A stretch of DNA of 47,731 bases from Gammaproteobacteria bacterium (lineage in GTDB: Bacteria; Pseudomonadota; Gammaproteobacteria; Steroidobacterales; JABDMI01): the NCBI GenBank assembly GCA_013001575.1, contig JABDMI010000019.1, positions 1 to 47,731 of the forward strand, read 5' to 3'. This document shows positions 1 to 9,059 of this stretch, piece by piece. Numbering within the stretch: the stretch's first letter is position 1; the number at the start of each line of letters is the position of its first letter. The notes beneath the pieces were generated by a model. That model made no database searches, was not told the DNA's origin, and saw nothing but the letters and a program-made list of their open reading frames with translations. The translations under genes and the position numbers were made by a program.

Positions 1-140
1 CCACACTGGGTTTGTGGCAATAGTGCATTGATCTTTTCAACCAGCGGGTCTTCGCGCGTTGCCCAACGAACCGCAGCCAGTCCCAGGAGTGCGCCACAGA
101 TCAAGGCAATAATGACAAAGATCAGGACCGAGATAAGCAT
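1..140 (-). CDS. rnfB: Electron transport complex subunit RnfB/RsxB (N-terminal part)
   Basis: Partial gene cut by the window edge; only the first 46 codons are present, beginning MLISVLIFVIIALICGALLG. RnfB is the ferredoxin-like iron-sulfur subunit of the membrane Rnf/Rsx complex, which couples ferredoxin-NAD electron transfer to ion movement or, as Rsx, keeps SoxR reduced. Visible here are the N-terminal membrane anchor (about residues 1-24) and the start of the segment leading to the first cluster (LLPQTQCG, whose Cys is normally the first of a four-Cys set). The ATG lies 8 bp after the rnfA stop, so the two are almost certainly cotranscribed. The iron-sulfur domains lie outside the window. 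Confidence 0.93.
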   Translation of the reverse strand, partial: MLISVLIFVIIALICGALLGLAAVRWATREDPLVEKINALLPQTQC

Positions 141-148
141 ATCAATTC

Positions 149-730
149 CTAGAACCTCACCAGACCGGTAAAGCCCATAAAGGCCAATGACATCATGCCT
201 GCGGTAATAAAGGCAATCGCTGCGCCACGGAATGTGACCGGAACCTGGGCCGCTTGCAAACGTTCGCGCATTGCGGCAAACAAGATCATAACCAGAGAAA
301 AACCGAGGGCGGCACCAAAGCCGTAAAATACCGATTGCACAAAAGTGTGCGCCTCCTGTACATTCAGTAGAGCAACACCCAATACGGCACAATTGGTGGT
401 GATCAATGGCAGGTAGATGCCAAGAATTTTGTACAGCAGCGGGCTGACTTTTTTAACCGCCATTTCAGTGAATTGCACCACAATCGCAATCACCAGAATA
501 AAACTGATGGTGCGCAGAAATTCAATCCCGAATGGTTGCAAGAAGTAGGTGTTGAGTAAGTAACTGCACACCGAAGATAAAGTTAAAACAAAAGTTGTTG
601 CCAGGGCCATGCCAATCGCAGATTCGAGTTTTTGCGATACGCCCATAAACGGGCAAAGTCCAAGGAATTTGACCAAGACAAAATTATTCACTAATACCGT
701 ACTGACAATAATGAGAAAGAGTTCGGTCAT
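149..730 (-). CDS. rnfA: Electron transport complex subunit RnfA/RsxA
   Basis: A 193-residue integral membrane protein with six hydrophobic segments, starting [20 protein letters not shown] and containing [13 protein letters not shown] and TTNCAVLG. These are the RnfA signatures, including the conserved membrane Cys residues thought to carry an iron-sulfur centre together with RnfE. Length matches the family (about 193). It acts in the inner membrane as part of the Rnf/Rsx complex. It lies 37 bp after metG on the same strand and 8 bp before rnfB. No convincing promoter is seen in the short metG-rnfA gap, so it may be read through from metG. Confidence 0.96.
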   Translation of the reverse strand: MTELFLIIVSTVLVNNFVLVKFLGLCPFMGVSQKLESAIGMALATTFVLTLSSVCSYLLNTYFLQPFGIEFLRTISFILVIAIVVQFTEMAVKKVSPLLYKILGIYLPLITTNCAVLGVALLNVQEAHTFVQSVFYGFGAALGFSLVMILFAAMRERLQAAQVPVTFRGAAIAFITAGMMSLAFMGFTGLVRF

Positions 731-767
731 GGTCTATTTTTTTATCTAGCTACCTAGTTGGATTGAA

Positions 768-2819
768 TCAAGTGATACGCATACCTGGCCAGGCTTTGAC
801 GTCGGTGTCGAGTAAATAGATCTCTTCTTCGCCCGAAGAATTATTGCCTCCAGCGCATAAAACCATACCTTCTGAGACGCCAAAACGCATTTTCCTGGGC
901 TTTAAGTTTGCTACGACTACGGTCAGGCGACCTTCAATGTCAGCCGGTGAATAATTGGCCTTGATGCCGGAAAACACCACGCGTTGACGATCACCGCAAT
1001 CCAGGATTAACTTGAGAAGTTTGTTTGAATCCTTGACTATCTCGGCAGATAAAATACGGGCTACGCGCAGATCAATTTTAACAAAATCATCAAAACTGAT
1101 CTCGGGAGCCAGCGCTTCAATTTTACTTGTGCTCAAATCACTTGGGCTGACCTGTAAGTCCTCTTTACTCGCTTCTACTATCGCGTTAATACTTTTGCTG
1201 TCAACACGCGTGAGCAGTGGTTTAAATTTTTCAATACGATGATCGAGTAAGGGGGCTTGTATGGCATTCCAGCTCGGTGAAGTAATATTTAAAAAGGCTT
1301 CAGCTTTTTTAGCCAATTCGGGAATGACCGGTTTGAGGTAGTGCACCAATACGCGGAAGCAATTCAAGCCCTGGGTACAAACCCTTTGCACTGCACGCGC
1401 CATTTCAGCATCGTCCTGGATACCTTTGGCCATGATCCAGGGTTTTTTCTCGTCTATGTATCGATTGGCCACGTCGGCTAGACGCATGATCTCGCGCATG
1501 CCGCGATGATATTCAAGATCTTCGTAACTGCGGGCTATAAATTCAGATGATTCCAGCATGTCGCTATACAGCTCGGCATCATCCAATCCATCCGCCAGTT
1601 CACCATCAAAAAGCTTATGGATGAATCCGGCACAACGACTGGCGATATTCACCAATTTACCGACCAGATCCGAATTAACTTTTTGTACAAAGTCTTCCAG
1701 GTTTAAATCGATGTCATCAATACTTGCATTGAGTTTAGCCGCAAAGTAATAACGCAGATATTCCGGTGCCAGATTATCCAGATAGGTGCGGGCCTTGATA
1801 AAGGTGCCGCGAGATTTGGACATTTTTTTGCCATCCACGGTCAAAAAACCGTGTGGGAAAATTTTTGTTGGCACTTTGTAGCCGGCGCCGGCTAAAACCG
1901 CAGGCCAAAACAAAGCATGAAAATATACAATATCTTTGCCGATAAAATGATAGATCTCGTGTTCACTGTTTTTTTGCCAGGCTTGGGGGAAATCATTTTT
2001 ACCGGTGCGGTGCGATAGTTGTTTGTGACTTGCCATGTAGCCAACTGGCGCATCAAGCCACACATAAAAGTATTTATCTTCACTGCCAGGAATTTGAAAC
2101 CCGAAATAGGGCGCGTCACGGGTAATGTCCCAGTCCTGAAGTCCGGCTTCAAACCATTCATCCAGTTTACTCGCCATACTGCCGGGCACCAGACCATTGT
2201 GAACCAGGTCTTGCAGGTCTTGTGTAAAATTGGATAAAGCAAAAAAGTAATGCAGGGTTTTTTTCTGGATCGGGGTTGTGCCGCTCACCACGGAAACCGG
2301 ATCGATCAGGTCGGTCGGGTTATAGGTGGCGCCACACACTTCACAGCTGTCACCATTTTGATCCTGACTTTTGCAGGTCGGGCAAGTGCCTTTGACAAAC
2401 CGGTCAGGTAAAAACATTTTGGCTTCGGCGTCATAGGCCTGCTCGATCTTTTTTTCCTGGATATGTCCATTGCTTTTGAGTTTGGCAAAGATCTCCTCCA
2501 CAATGTCCTGGTTCTCCTGGCTGTGCGTGGAATGAAAATTGTCATAGGCAACCTGGAAATCATCGAATACACCTTGATGTTCCGTTTTCATTTTCTCGAT
2601 CAGTTCTTCCGCCGTAATGCCCTGTTTACGGGCGCTGAGCATTATCGGCGTGCCATGCGCGTCACTGGCCCACACGAATTGACAATCGTGCCCGCGTAAT
2701 TTTTGAAAACGCACCCAGATATCGGTTTGAATATACTCCAGCATGTGACCAAGATGGATAGCTCCATTGGCGTAAGGCAGGGCGGCGGTTACGATTATTT
2801 TTCTTTGTTTTTCAGTCAT
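768..2819 (-). CDS. metG: Methionine-tRNA ligase
   Basis: Class I aminoacyl-tRNA synthetase that charges tRNAMet (683 aa, usual for the long bacterial form). The HIGH-type motif is ALPYANGAIHLGHM near residues 13-26, followed by a four-Cys zinc knuckle (CPTCKSQDQNGDSCEVCG, about 146-163) and the KMSKS loop (GKKMSKSRGTF, about 331). The C-terminal part after about residue 575 (DLRVARILSAEIV...GIKANYSP) is the EMAP/Trbp111-like tRNA-binding domain found in dimeric MetG. It is followed by rnfA. Upstream on the minus strand a CATAAT -10-like element with a GC-rich stretch after it is near 2856, but no clear -35 was found. In many gammaproteobacteria metG adjoins mrp; here the pil genes lie between them. 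Confidence 0.98.
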   Translation of the reverse strand: MTEKQRKIIVTAALPYANGAIHLGHMLEYIQTDIWVRFQKLRGHDCQFVWASDAHGTPIMLSARKQGITAEELIEKMKTEHQGVFDDFQVAYDNFHSTHSQENQDIVEEIFAKLKSNGHIQEKKIEQAYDAEAKMFLPDRFVKGTCPTCKSQDQNGDSCEVCGATYNPTDLIDPVSVVSGTTPIQKKTLHYFFALSNFTQDLQDLVHNGLVPGSMASKLDEWFEAGLQDWDITRDAPYFGFQIPGSEDKYFYVWLDAPVGYMASHKQLSHRTGKNDFPQAWQKNSEHEIYHFIGKDIVYFHALFWPAVLAGAGYKVPTKIFPHGFLTVDGKKMSKSRGTFIKARTYLDNLAPEYLRYYFAAKLNASIDDIDLNLEDFVQKVNSDLVGKLVNIASRCAGFIHKLFDGELADGLDDAELYSDMLESSEFIARSYEDLEYHRGMREIMRLADVANRYIDEKKPWIMAKGIQDDAEMARAVQRVCTQGLNCFRVLVHYLKPVIPELAKKAEAFLNITSPSWNAIQAPLLDHRIEKFKPLLTRVDSKSINAIVEASKEDLQVSPSDLSTSKIEALAPEISFDDFVKIDLRVARILSAEIVKDSNKLLKLILDCGDRQRVVFSGIKANYSPADIEGRLTVVVANLKPRKMRFGVSEGMVLCAGGNNSSGEEEIYLLDTDVKAWPGMRIT

Positions 2820-2938
2820 CTAGATAATTGTTGGGTACAGAACCGAATTGCCGCTCATTATGCCACAGGCGGGCTATTGCTGCCGCGAGAATGCAGCAGT
2901 TCGCAGTTACAGAGAAATATTTTAGAATGGGTACAGGC

Positions 2939-4027
2939 TTAATCTTCGGACTGGTTTTCCGGGGCGTATTGTTCGAAACTGCTTTTGTTAAACGCATTCA
3001 TATAGGCTTGTTCGCCGGTAATGGTTTCATCGGCGACCAGAGCTTTTAGCGCGCCGTCCATACTTTGCATGCCATAGCGTTTACCACTGGTGATGGCATT
3101 GTCGATCTGCTCGGTTTTTCCCTGTCTGATCATGTTGCCAACCGCCGAATTGTTCACCAATATCTCCAGCGCTGCAACTCGGCCTTTGCCGCTCGCACGC
3201 GGCAAAAGTTGTTGCGAGATCACGCCACGCAGCGAGGTGGAGAGCATAGTGCGAATTTGATTTTGTTCACTTGATGGAAATACGTTAATAATTCGTTCGA
3301 CGGTTGAGGAAGCACTGTTGGTATGCAGGGTGCCCATCACCAAAATTCCTGTTTCAGCGGCGGTTACAGCAATACCAATAGTCTCAGCATCACGCATCTC
3401 ACCCACCAGAATAACGTCCGGGTCCTCGCGCAAGGCAGAGCGCAAGGCATCAGCAAAACTTTTGGTGTGCGCTTTGACCTCACGCTGACTGATTAGACTC
3501 TTCACCCGGACATGCCGGAATTCCACAGGATCCTCGATGGTCAGAATATGCCCTTTGGTCGTGCGGTTAAGATGATCGATCATTGCGGCCATGGTGGTTG
3601 ATTTACCCGAGCCGGTTTTTCCCGTGACCAGGACCAGGCCGTGTTTGTGCATACACAGCTTTTTGATCACCTCAGGTGTATGTAATTGTTCCAAAGTGAG
3701 AGGTTGTTCCGGAATGGTACGCATGACCGCACCCATGCCATTGAGATGCCGAAAGGCGTTAACTCGAAATCGGGCAATTCCTGGCAGGGCATAGGCAAAA
3801 TCGGCCTGATGATCGTTTTCAAACTCACTCAAGGCGCGTTGATTCATCATTTGAAATATGGCTTCTTGTACCTCTAATGGTTCAAGAATTTTTTTATCCA
3901 GAGCCATGAGTTTTCCGTAACGCCGTGTACGTGGCGGATTACGGGCCAGAAAATGCAGGTCAGATCCATCATTTTTGACCATCATTTTGAGGAATTTGTC
4001 GATATGGTTTTCTGGTGAAGTACTCAT
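2939..4027 (-). CDS. PilT/PilU-family type IV pilus retraction ATPase (PilU-like)
   Basis: Cytoplasmic secretion-superfamily ATPase of 362 residues, the kind that powers pilus disassembly and twitching. An N-terminal PAS-like half (GSDLHFLARNPP) is followed by Walker A GKTGSGKSTT (near 136-145), the Asp box EDPVEF, Walker B DVILVGEMRDAET and the His box GTLHTNSA. ARFRVNAF and the C-terminal tail resemble PilU more than PilT. The start ATG lies 11 bp after the upstream pilT-like stop, so the two are cotranscribed. PilT is generally the core motor and PilU an accessory ATPase; that division is inferred here from order and sequence only. Confidence 0.9.
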   Translation of the reverse strand: MSTSPENHIDKFLKMMVKNDGSDLHFLARNPPRTRRYGKLMALDKKILEPLEVQEAIFQMMNQRALSEFENDHQADFAYALPGIARFRVNAFRHLNGMGAVMRTIPEQPLTLEQLHTPEVIKKLCMHKHGLVLVTGKTGSGKSTTMAAMIDHLNRTTKGHILTIEDPVEFRHVRVKSLISQREVKAHTKSFADALRSALREDPDVILVGEMRDAETIGIAVTAAETGILVMGTLHTNSASSTVERIINVFPSSEQNQIRTMLSTSLRGVISQQLLPRASGKGRVAALEILVNNSAVGNMIRQGKTEQIDNAITSGKRYGMQSMDGALKALVADETITGEQAYMNAFNKSSFEQYAPENQSED

Positions 4028-4038
4028 AAGTGTTCAAA

Positions 4039-5115
4039 TTATTCCGGGGTGATCACATCAGGGCTGGCATATCGTTCAAAAGGACCTTTTTCTTGCGCGT
4101 AAATATAGGCATCGTCCGGATCGATCACTTTATTCTCGACCAGCTGCATTAAGTGCTGGTCGAGCAATTGCATGCCATCTTCTTTACCGGTTTGTAACTG
4201 TGACTTGATCATGTGAATTTTATCTTCCATGATCAATTTACTGATGGCGCGATTTGGCACCATGATCTCCAGTGCAGCTTGCCGACCACGGCCTTCTGCG
4301 GTTTTGCACAGCACTTGACTGATCACACCTTTCAAACTTGTGGCCAGAAACATTTTGGCTTGCTCGCGTTTTTCTCCGGGCAGGGCATCGATGACCCGGT
4401 CGATGGTTTTAACCGCTGTGGTGGTATGCATGGTGCCTAGTACCAGATGCCCGGTTTCCGCGGCTTCCATGGCGAGGGTAATGGTCTCCTCATCGCGCAA
4501 TTCACCAACCAGGATTACGTCCGGATCTTCACGTAAGGCGGCGCGCAGGCCATGTGAAAAACTGTTTACATGTGTCCCCACTTCGCGATGAATGACTTGA
4601 GCTTGTTTACTTGGGTGCACAAATTCGATCGGGTCTTCCAGGGTGAGGATATTGATCGCACGATTGGCATTCATGTGATCGATCATCGCCGCCAGGGTAG
4701 TTGATTTTCCCGTACCTGTTGCACCAGTGACCAAAATCATGCCTTGATGGTAATTGGTTAATTTTTGAATTATCGGCGGTAGATTGAGCTTTTCCAGTGT
4801 TGGGACTTCGGTTGGGATAAACCGGAATACCGCACCACTGCCACTGGTTTTGCGAAATACGTTGGCCCTGAAGCGTGTGCCTTGTTCGGTCACATAGGAA
4901 AAATCAACATCATTACCGTTATTGAATTCTTTTATTTGGACTTCGTTGAGGATTTCATTGATATAGCTGTCCAGTTCGGTCGACGTCAGGTTACGAAATT
5001 TAATTGGTAGCAGGTCACCACTCATGCGTAGCATGGGTGGAACGCCAACCGCGAGATGAATATCGGAACAGCCTTGGGCAAGTCCGAGTTTGAGGAAAGC
5101 ATCAATTCTGGCCAT
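4039..5115 (-). CDS. pilT: PilT-family type IV pilus retraction ATPase
   Basis: A 358-residue hexameric-motor ATPase. Motifs run in order: GCSDIHLAVGVPPMLRMSGDL in the N-domain, Walker A GATGTGKSTT, Asp box EDPIEF, Walker B DVILVGELRDEET, His box GTMHTTTA, and NRAISKLIMEDK at the place of the PilT AIRNLIRE motif, which is only loosely kept. I chose the ATG at 5115 (MARIDAFLKL), which gives the natural family N-terminus; a TTG 36 bp upstream would add 12 unlikely residues. Neither start has a good ribosome binding site. It follows the HEAT-kinase gene by 80 bp and precedes the PilU-like gene by 11 bp. No other pilus genes are in the window. Confidence 0.92.
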   Translation of the reverse strand: MARIDAFLKLGLAQGCSDIHLAVGVPPMLRMSGDLLPIKFRNLTSTELDSYINEILNEVQIKEFNNGNDVDFSYVTEQGTRFRANVFRKTSGSGAVFRFIPTEVPTLEKLNLPPIIQKLTNYHQGMILVTGATGTGKSTTLAAMIDHMNANRAINILTLEDPIEFVHPSKQAQVIHREVGTHVNSFSHGLRAALREDPDVILVGELRDEETITLAMEAAETGHLVLGTMHTTTAVKTIDRVIDALPGEKREQAKMFLATSLKGVISQVLCKTAEGRGRQAALEIMVPNRAISKLIMEDKIHMIKSQLQTGKEDGMQLLDQHLMQLVENKVIDPDDAYIYAQEKGPFERYASPDVITPE

Positions 5116-5195
5116 GCGTTGTATTATGTCGAGCGTATCAGCTCTGTGCAAGTACTAGTTTGAAAACAAGGGTGAGGTATTACTTGAAATTGAGC

Positions 5196-7613
5196 TTACT
5201 CAACAACCAAACCTTGCAAAGCCTCTTGTAATTGATGCATGGTTTGATAGCGGTCGTCGCGATTCACGGTCATTGCGGTAGTGATGATCTCACTGATCGC
5301 CATGTCTAGCTCCGGGTTGACTGAGTGTGGCGCTTCAGCACTGCCTTGCACGTGTTGATACATAACCGCCATGTGATCACCCTTGGTATAAGGTGCAACA
5401 CCGGTAAACATTTCATACAAAATGACACCCAAAGAATAAACATCCGCACGCTGGTCAACTTTTTTGCCAAGAATTTGTTCGGGCGCCATGTATTTTGGTG
5501 AGCCGATCACGAACCCGGTTTTGGTAAGTTGCGTATCGCCACTGCTTTGTGCGGCAGCCACACCAAAATCCACGACCTTGATCTCGTCATGATGATCGAT
5601 CAATACATTTGCGGGTTTGAGGTCGCGATGCACGATGCCAACTTCGTGCGCCGCTATCATGCCGTTACAAATATCGATAGCAATCTTGAGGGCCCGTTGT
5701 GAATCTATGGGTTCACCCCGGATCACATCACTGAGTTCTTTGGACGGGAAGTATTCCATGGAAATCGCAAATACGCCCTGGATATTCAAGAAATCAAAAA
5801 TTCGTATCACATTGTTGTGGGTAATTTTGCGTGAGAATTTCAATTCATGCACAAAGCGTTGCATGGTTTCCGAGTCAGCAGCAATATGTGCGTTCAGGAA
5901 TTTCAATATGATCTGTTCGCCTACGGCGGTATCTTCCATCAGAATGACTGTGCCAAAGGCGCCTTTGCCAATTCGCTTGAGATATTTATAGCGATTCTCT
6001 AGTACGTCACCCGGATTGAGTTTCCCGATATCGAGATTTGGCCGAGCCTCTTCTATGGCTTTTTTAACATCCTTTTCGTCAATCAACATGGTTGAAGCGG
6101 CAAGGGCGCCCGTAGCCTCGACCGGTGCGGTGGGTAAGGGAGGCAGATCAACCGGACTGCCATCTTCCATCAAGACATTGAAATAGGTACGGTCGAGTTG
6201 TTGAATGCCTATGCGAATGACATCCTTGGTCTCCATGTTCTCGGTTTTATTGGCCTGGTCTTTGAGCAATGCCACTACATGTTTGACGGTATCTTTTCCA
6301 GCCAGGTCGATCACGGCACGCAAAGCTTCAACTTTCACCAATTCATCGCTTTTCTCGGCATATGGCATAATTTGTGCAACATTGTTCTCATTGCCCAATT
6401 TGCCAATCGCGCGAATAATGATCGGATCAGACTTGGGGTTTTTCCCAAGAATTTTTACCAGATTGGGAATGGCGCCACCGCTGCCCATTTCTGACAATGC
6501 ATCGGCGGCTCTTTCGCGCACCCACCAGTCATCATCTTGCAAGGCTTTGATGAGTTGTTGTTCGGCGCGTGGATCTTTTGTGGTAACTAATATTTCTACC
6601 GCAATGCGACGTAAGTCTTCGTTCTCATCGTGAATTAAGCCAAGCACAGAATCGACAACTTTTGGTCCGCCGATCTTGGACATGGCATCGGCAGCACGCG
6701 AGCGTACCCACCAGTCTTCGTCGAGAATTGCCTGGAGCAATTGTTTCATATTCTCAACCGTGCCGATGTCATTCAGGACTTCAACAGCTGAACGGCGAGC
6801 GTATTCGTTTTCCGACTTCAATACATCGAGCAAGTGTTTAGCTGTATCTGGATGGTTAAGGCGCGAGATAGCTTCAACGGCTTGTTCCTGCACTCCGATG
6901 TCATTGTCTTCAAGCATGGCGCACAAGCTTTTTATGTCGGCCGCTGCTCCGAGTTTGGTCAGGCTTTCCAGTGCCGCTTTTCGCACAATGGCGTTTTTAT
7001 CATTCAGTAAACCTTCCAAAGTGCGCACAACTTTGGTGTCACGGAATTTTGCCAGTATGCGAATAATGTGAGCCCTGATCACCGGGTCTTTACCGGTGGC
7101 TCGGCCCAAAAGATCGTTAAGCTGATCTTGGGTAATAATGCGCTCAACAATTTTAAAGATCTGGTCTTTGTCAGAAATTTCCAGATCATACGCTGTACTA
7201 ATTAGACGCCCGGCGTCCAGTTCGTCTTCGCGCGTTCCCAATATCACATACAGTTTGTTATTCGGAACGGCAGGGTCTTTGAGAAATTCGAGTAAAGCAT
7301 TTGGATTTATTTTGCGAGTCTGGATCAAGGCATTGCTTACTGCATTGCTGACTTTAGGGTTGGAGTGTTCAAGCTGATGAACTATGGATTGCAAACTACT
7401 GCTATCGGTCAAGCGTGACACTACATGGGTGAGGCCATTGCGAGCTTCCTCATTGACATAATCCATGGCTTCATAAACGTATGGCAGGGCACTCTCACCC
7501 AGATTGGTAAGATTATTAATAGCTTCCTTATAGGCGTCATTGTTTGACTGGTTTACGGCTGTAACCAGTTTTTTAATGTTCCTGTCTGCTCTATGTCCTG
7601 TAAATAATGCCAT
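5196..7613 (-). CDS. HEAT-repeat protein with C-terminal Hanks-type Ser/Thr kinase
   Basis: An 805-residue soluble protein. Residues about 10-470 are a long run of HEAT/PBS-lyase-type helical repeats; DEDWWVRSRAADAMSKIGG and DDDWWVRERAADALSEMG are two clear copies. After a linker containing prolines (about 485-510) the kinase begins: Gly loop IGKGAFGTV (548-556), ATP Lys571, catalytic loop HRDLKPAN (662-669), metal-binding DFG (682-684) and APE (APEQILGKK). All catalytic residues are present, so it should be active. No transmembrane or extracellular sensor is seen, so the HEAT solenoid is the likely input or scaffold module. It heads an apparent operon with pilT and the PilU-like gene, suggesting control of pilus retraction; that link is inference. 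Confidence 0.93.
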   Translation of the reverse strand: MALFTGHRADRNIKKLVTAVNQSNNDAYKEAINNLTNLGESALPYVYEAMDYVNEEARNGLTHVVSRLTDSSSLQSIVHQLEHSNPKVSNAVSNALIQTRKINPNALLEFLKDPAVPNNKLYVILGTREDELDAGRLISTAYDLEISDKDQIFKIVERIITQDQLNDLLGRATGKDPVIRAHIIRILAKFRDTKVVRTLEGLLNDKNAIVRKAALESLTKLGAAADIKSLCAMLEDNDIGVQEQAVEAISRLNHPDTAKHLLDVLKSENEYARRSAVEVLNDIGTVENMKQLLQAILDEDWWVRSRAADAMSKIGGPKVVDSVLGLIHDENEDLRRIAVEILVTTKDPRAEQQLIKALQDDDWWVRERAADALSEMGSGGAIPNLVKILGKNPKSDPIIIRAIGKLGNENNVAQIMPYAEKSDELVKVEALRAVIDLAGKDTVKHVVALLKDQANKTENMETKDVIRIGIQQLDRTYFNVLMEDGSPVDLPPLPTAPVEATGALAASTMLIDEKDVKKAIEEARPNLDIGKLNPGDVLENRYKYLKRIGKGAFGTVILMEDTAVGEQIILKFLNAHIAADSETMQRFVHELKFSRKITHNNVIRIFDFLNIQGVFAISMEYFPSKELSDVIRGEPIDSQRALKIAIDICNGMIAAHEVGIVHRDLKPANVLIDHHDEIKVVDFGVAAAQSSGDTQLTKTGFVIGSPKYMAPEQILGKKVDQRADVYSLGVILYEMFTGVAPYTKGDHMAVMYQHVQGSAEAPHSVNPELDMAISEIITTAMTVNRDDRYQTMHQLQEALQGLVVE

Positions 7614-7860
7614 TTGTTTTTATTAGAAATGTATTCGCCCGTTCCGTTTTACTAGTTTCTTTTGACACTTTACTCTATTCTTAATCTTACACGATAACAG
7701 TCTGAATTTGCTGGATTTTTTTACCTGATGACACATCAATATAGACTGCTGCAATTGGTTTTAATGCCTGACACAAAAAAATCGTTTAAGGTACAATGCG
7801 CGCCTGATAGCTATTGGCGTACATCTGTACAACGAAAAACATCCTAACTAATTGAAAAAT
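7614..7860. other. Divergent intergenic region, kinase/pil operon versus mrp
   Basis: AT-rich 247-bp region between the minus-strand kinase gene and plus-strand mrp. It carries one good plus-strand sigma-70 promoter (7768-7797). The promoter for the kinase-pil operon must also lie here or just upstream, but I could not single out a convincing hexamer pair on the minus strand. No ORF or structured RNA is apparent. Confidence 0.6.
7768..7797 (+). promoter_or_regulatory. Sigma-70 promoter for mrp
   Basis: A -35 CTGACA (7768-7773) and a -10 TACAAT (7792-7797) are separated by 18 bp, each one mismatch from consensus. The -10 is followed directly by GCGCGCC, a GC-rich discriminator. Predicted transcription start is near 7804, giving a leader of about 57 nt before the mrp ATG at 7861. 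Confidence 0.7.
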
Positions 7861-8973
7861 ATGACGAAAAATCTTGCTAATTTTGATCTGCACGGCATCT
7901 TGAACGATGTTCATGATCCAGTCCTGGACATGAGCCTTGGCAAAGCCATAAACGCGGGTATTGTGCAGGAATTACACAATCTGGGTAATGCCGATCAGCC
8001 AGAAGTTCATCTTATCTATCCTTTTCCGATAAGTCAGCATGCAAAACGCCTGAAAAATGACATTCTGGAACGCATCAGGCAGAAATATCCGGAGCATGCT
8101 TGTCAGTTACAGATCAGCTGGAAGGTGCGATCACACGCGGTTCAACAACATCTAAAACCCTTAAGTGGTATTAAGAATATTATTGCGATTGCATCGGGTA
8201 AAGGTGGTGTCGGGAAATCGACCACTGCCGTCAATCTGGCAATCGCTTTAGCGCAAGAAGGGGCCGCAGTAGGAATTTTGGACGCCGATATTTACGGTCC
8301 AAGTATTCCCAGCATGCTTGGACTTTCCGGGACCAAACCGGAAAGCCCCGACGGGAAAAGCATCGAGCCATTGCAAGCACATGACATCAAATGTATGTCG
8401 ATCGGCTTCCTGGTGGGCGAAGATCAGCCCATGGTGTGGCGCGGTCCGATGGTGACCCAGGCACTGACACAATTGCTCATGGACACGCGTTGGGGCGAAC
8501 TTGATTATTTGATCGTGGATATGCCACCCGGAACCGGCGATACCCAATTAACCTTGTCGCAACGCGTGCCATTGAGCGGTGCCGTCATTGTTACCACGCC
8601 ACAAAATATTGCATTACTGGACGCTAAAAAAGGTTTACAAATGTTTAACAAGGTTAATGTCAGAATACTTGGAGTGCTGGAAAATATGGCGGCCTTTGTG
8701 TGCCCGCACTGCGGCGAAGAATCGGATATTTTCGGCTCTCACGGTGGCGCTGAAATGGCGCGTGATTATCAGACTCAATTACTGGCGTCGGTTCCCTTAA
8801 GCACCCGCATTCGTGAGGAGATCGGTGCCGGCAACCCAACGGTAGCCGCTGATCCAGAAAGTACCGTTGCCAAGGCTTATCGACATGCGGCCTTGCGTAT
8901 GCTGGCATCCTTGGCGCAAAGTCAAAAAGACTATTCGAGCAAGTTTCCCAATATTGTTGTGGAAAATACCTGA
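7861..8973 (+). CDS. mrp: Iron-sulfur cluster carrier protein ApbC/Mrp
   Basis: Soluble P-loop ATPase (370 aa) that binds and transfers [4Fe-4S] clusters to apo-proteins. An N-terminal MIP18/DUF59-like domain (about 1-85) precedes the deviant Walker A IASGKGGVGKSTTAVNLA, the ILDADIYGPSIPSMLG switch, VDMPPGTGDTQLTL, and the cluster-binding CxxC (FVCPHCGEES). I start at the ATG at 7861; an in-frame TTG three codons upstream has no advantage. It is driven by the promoter at 7768-7797 and lies 86 bp before dcd. The metG/mrp/dcd neighbourhood is common in gammaproteobacteria; here the kinase-pil operon separates metG from mrp. Confidence 0.96.
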   Translation: MTKNLANFDLHGILNDVHDPVLDMSLGKAINAGIVQELHNLGNADQPEVHLIYPFPISQHAKRLKNDILERIRQKYPEHACQLQISWKVRSHAVQQHLKPLSGIKNIIAIASGKGGVGKSTTAVNLAIALAQEGAAVGILDADIYGPSIPSMLGLSGTKPESPDGKSIEPLQAHDIKCMSIGFLVGEDQPMVWRGPMVTQALTQLLMDTRWGELDYLIVDMPPGTGDTQLTLSQRVPLSGAVIVTTPQNIALLDAKKGLQMFNKVNVRILGVLENMAAFVCPHCGEESDIFGSHGGAEMARDYQTQLLASVPLSTRIREEIGAGNPTVAADPESTVAKAYRHAALRMLASLAQSQKDYSSKFPNIVVENT

Positions 8974-9059
8974 ACATAGAAATCCATTACAATCACTTAC
9001 TAAACAACAACCAGGCTAAGTGCAAAAACGCATTAAACATGCATTAAAGAGAATTCATT

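Noticed and set aside
5116-5151. TTG start giving a longer PilT-like protein
   Set aside because: The extra 12 residues are unlike the family and no ribosome binding site supports it.
6205-6633. 142-codon plus-strand ORF opposite the HEAT-repeat region
   Set aside because: Ser/Arg-rich translation mirrors the opposite-strand repeats and has no recognisable domain or ribosome binding site; a shadow of the kinase gene.
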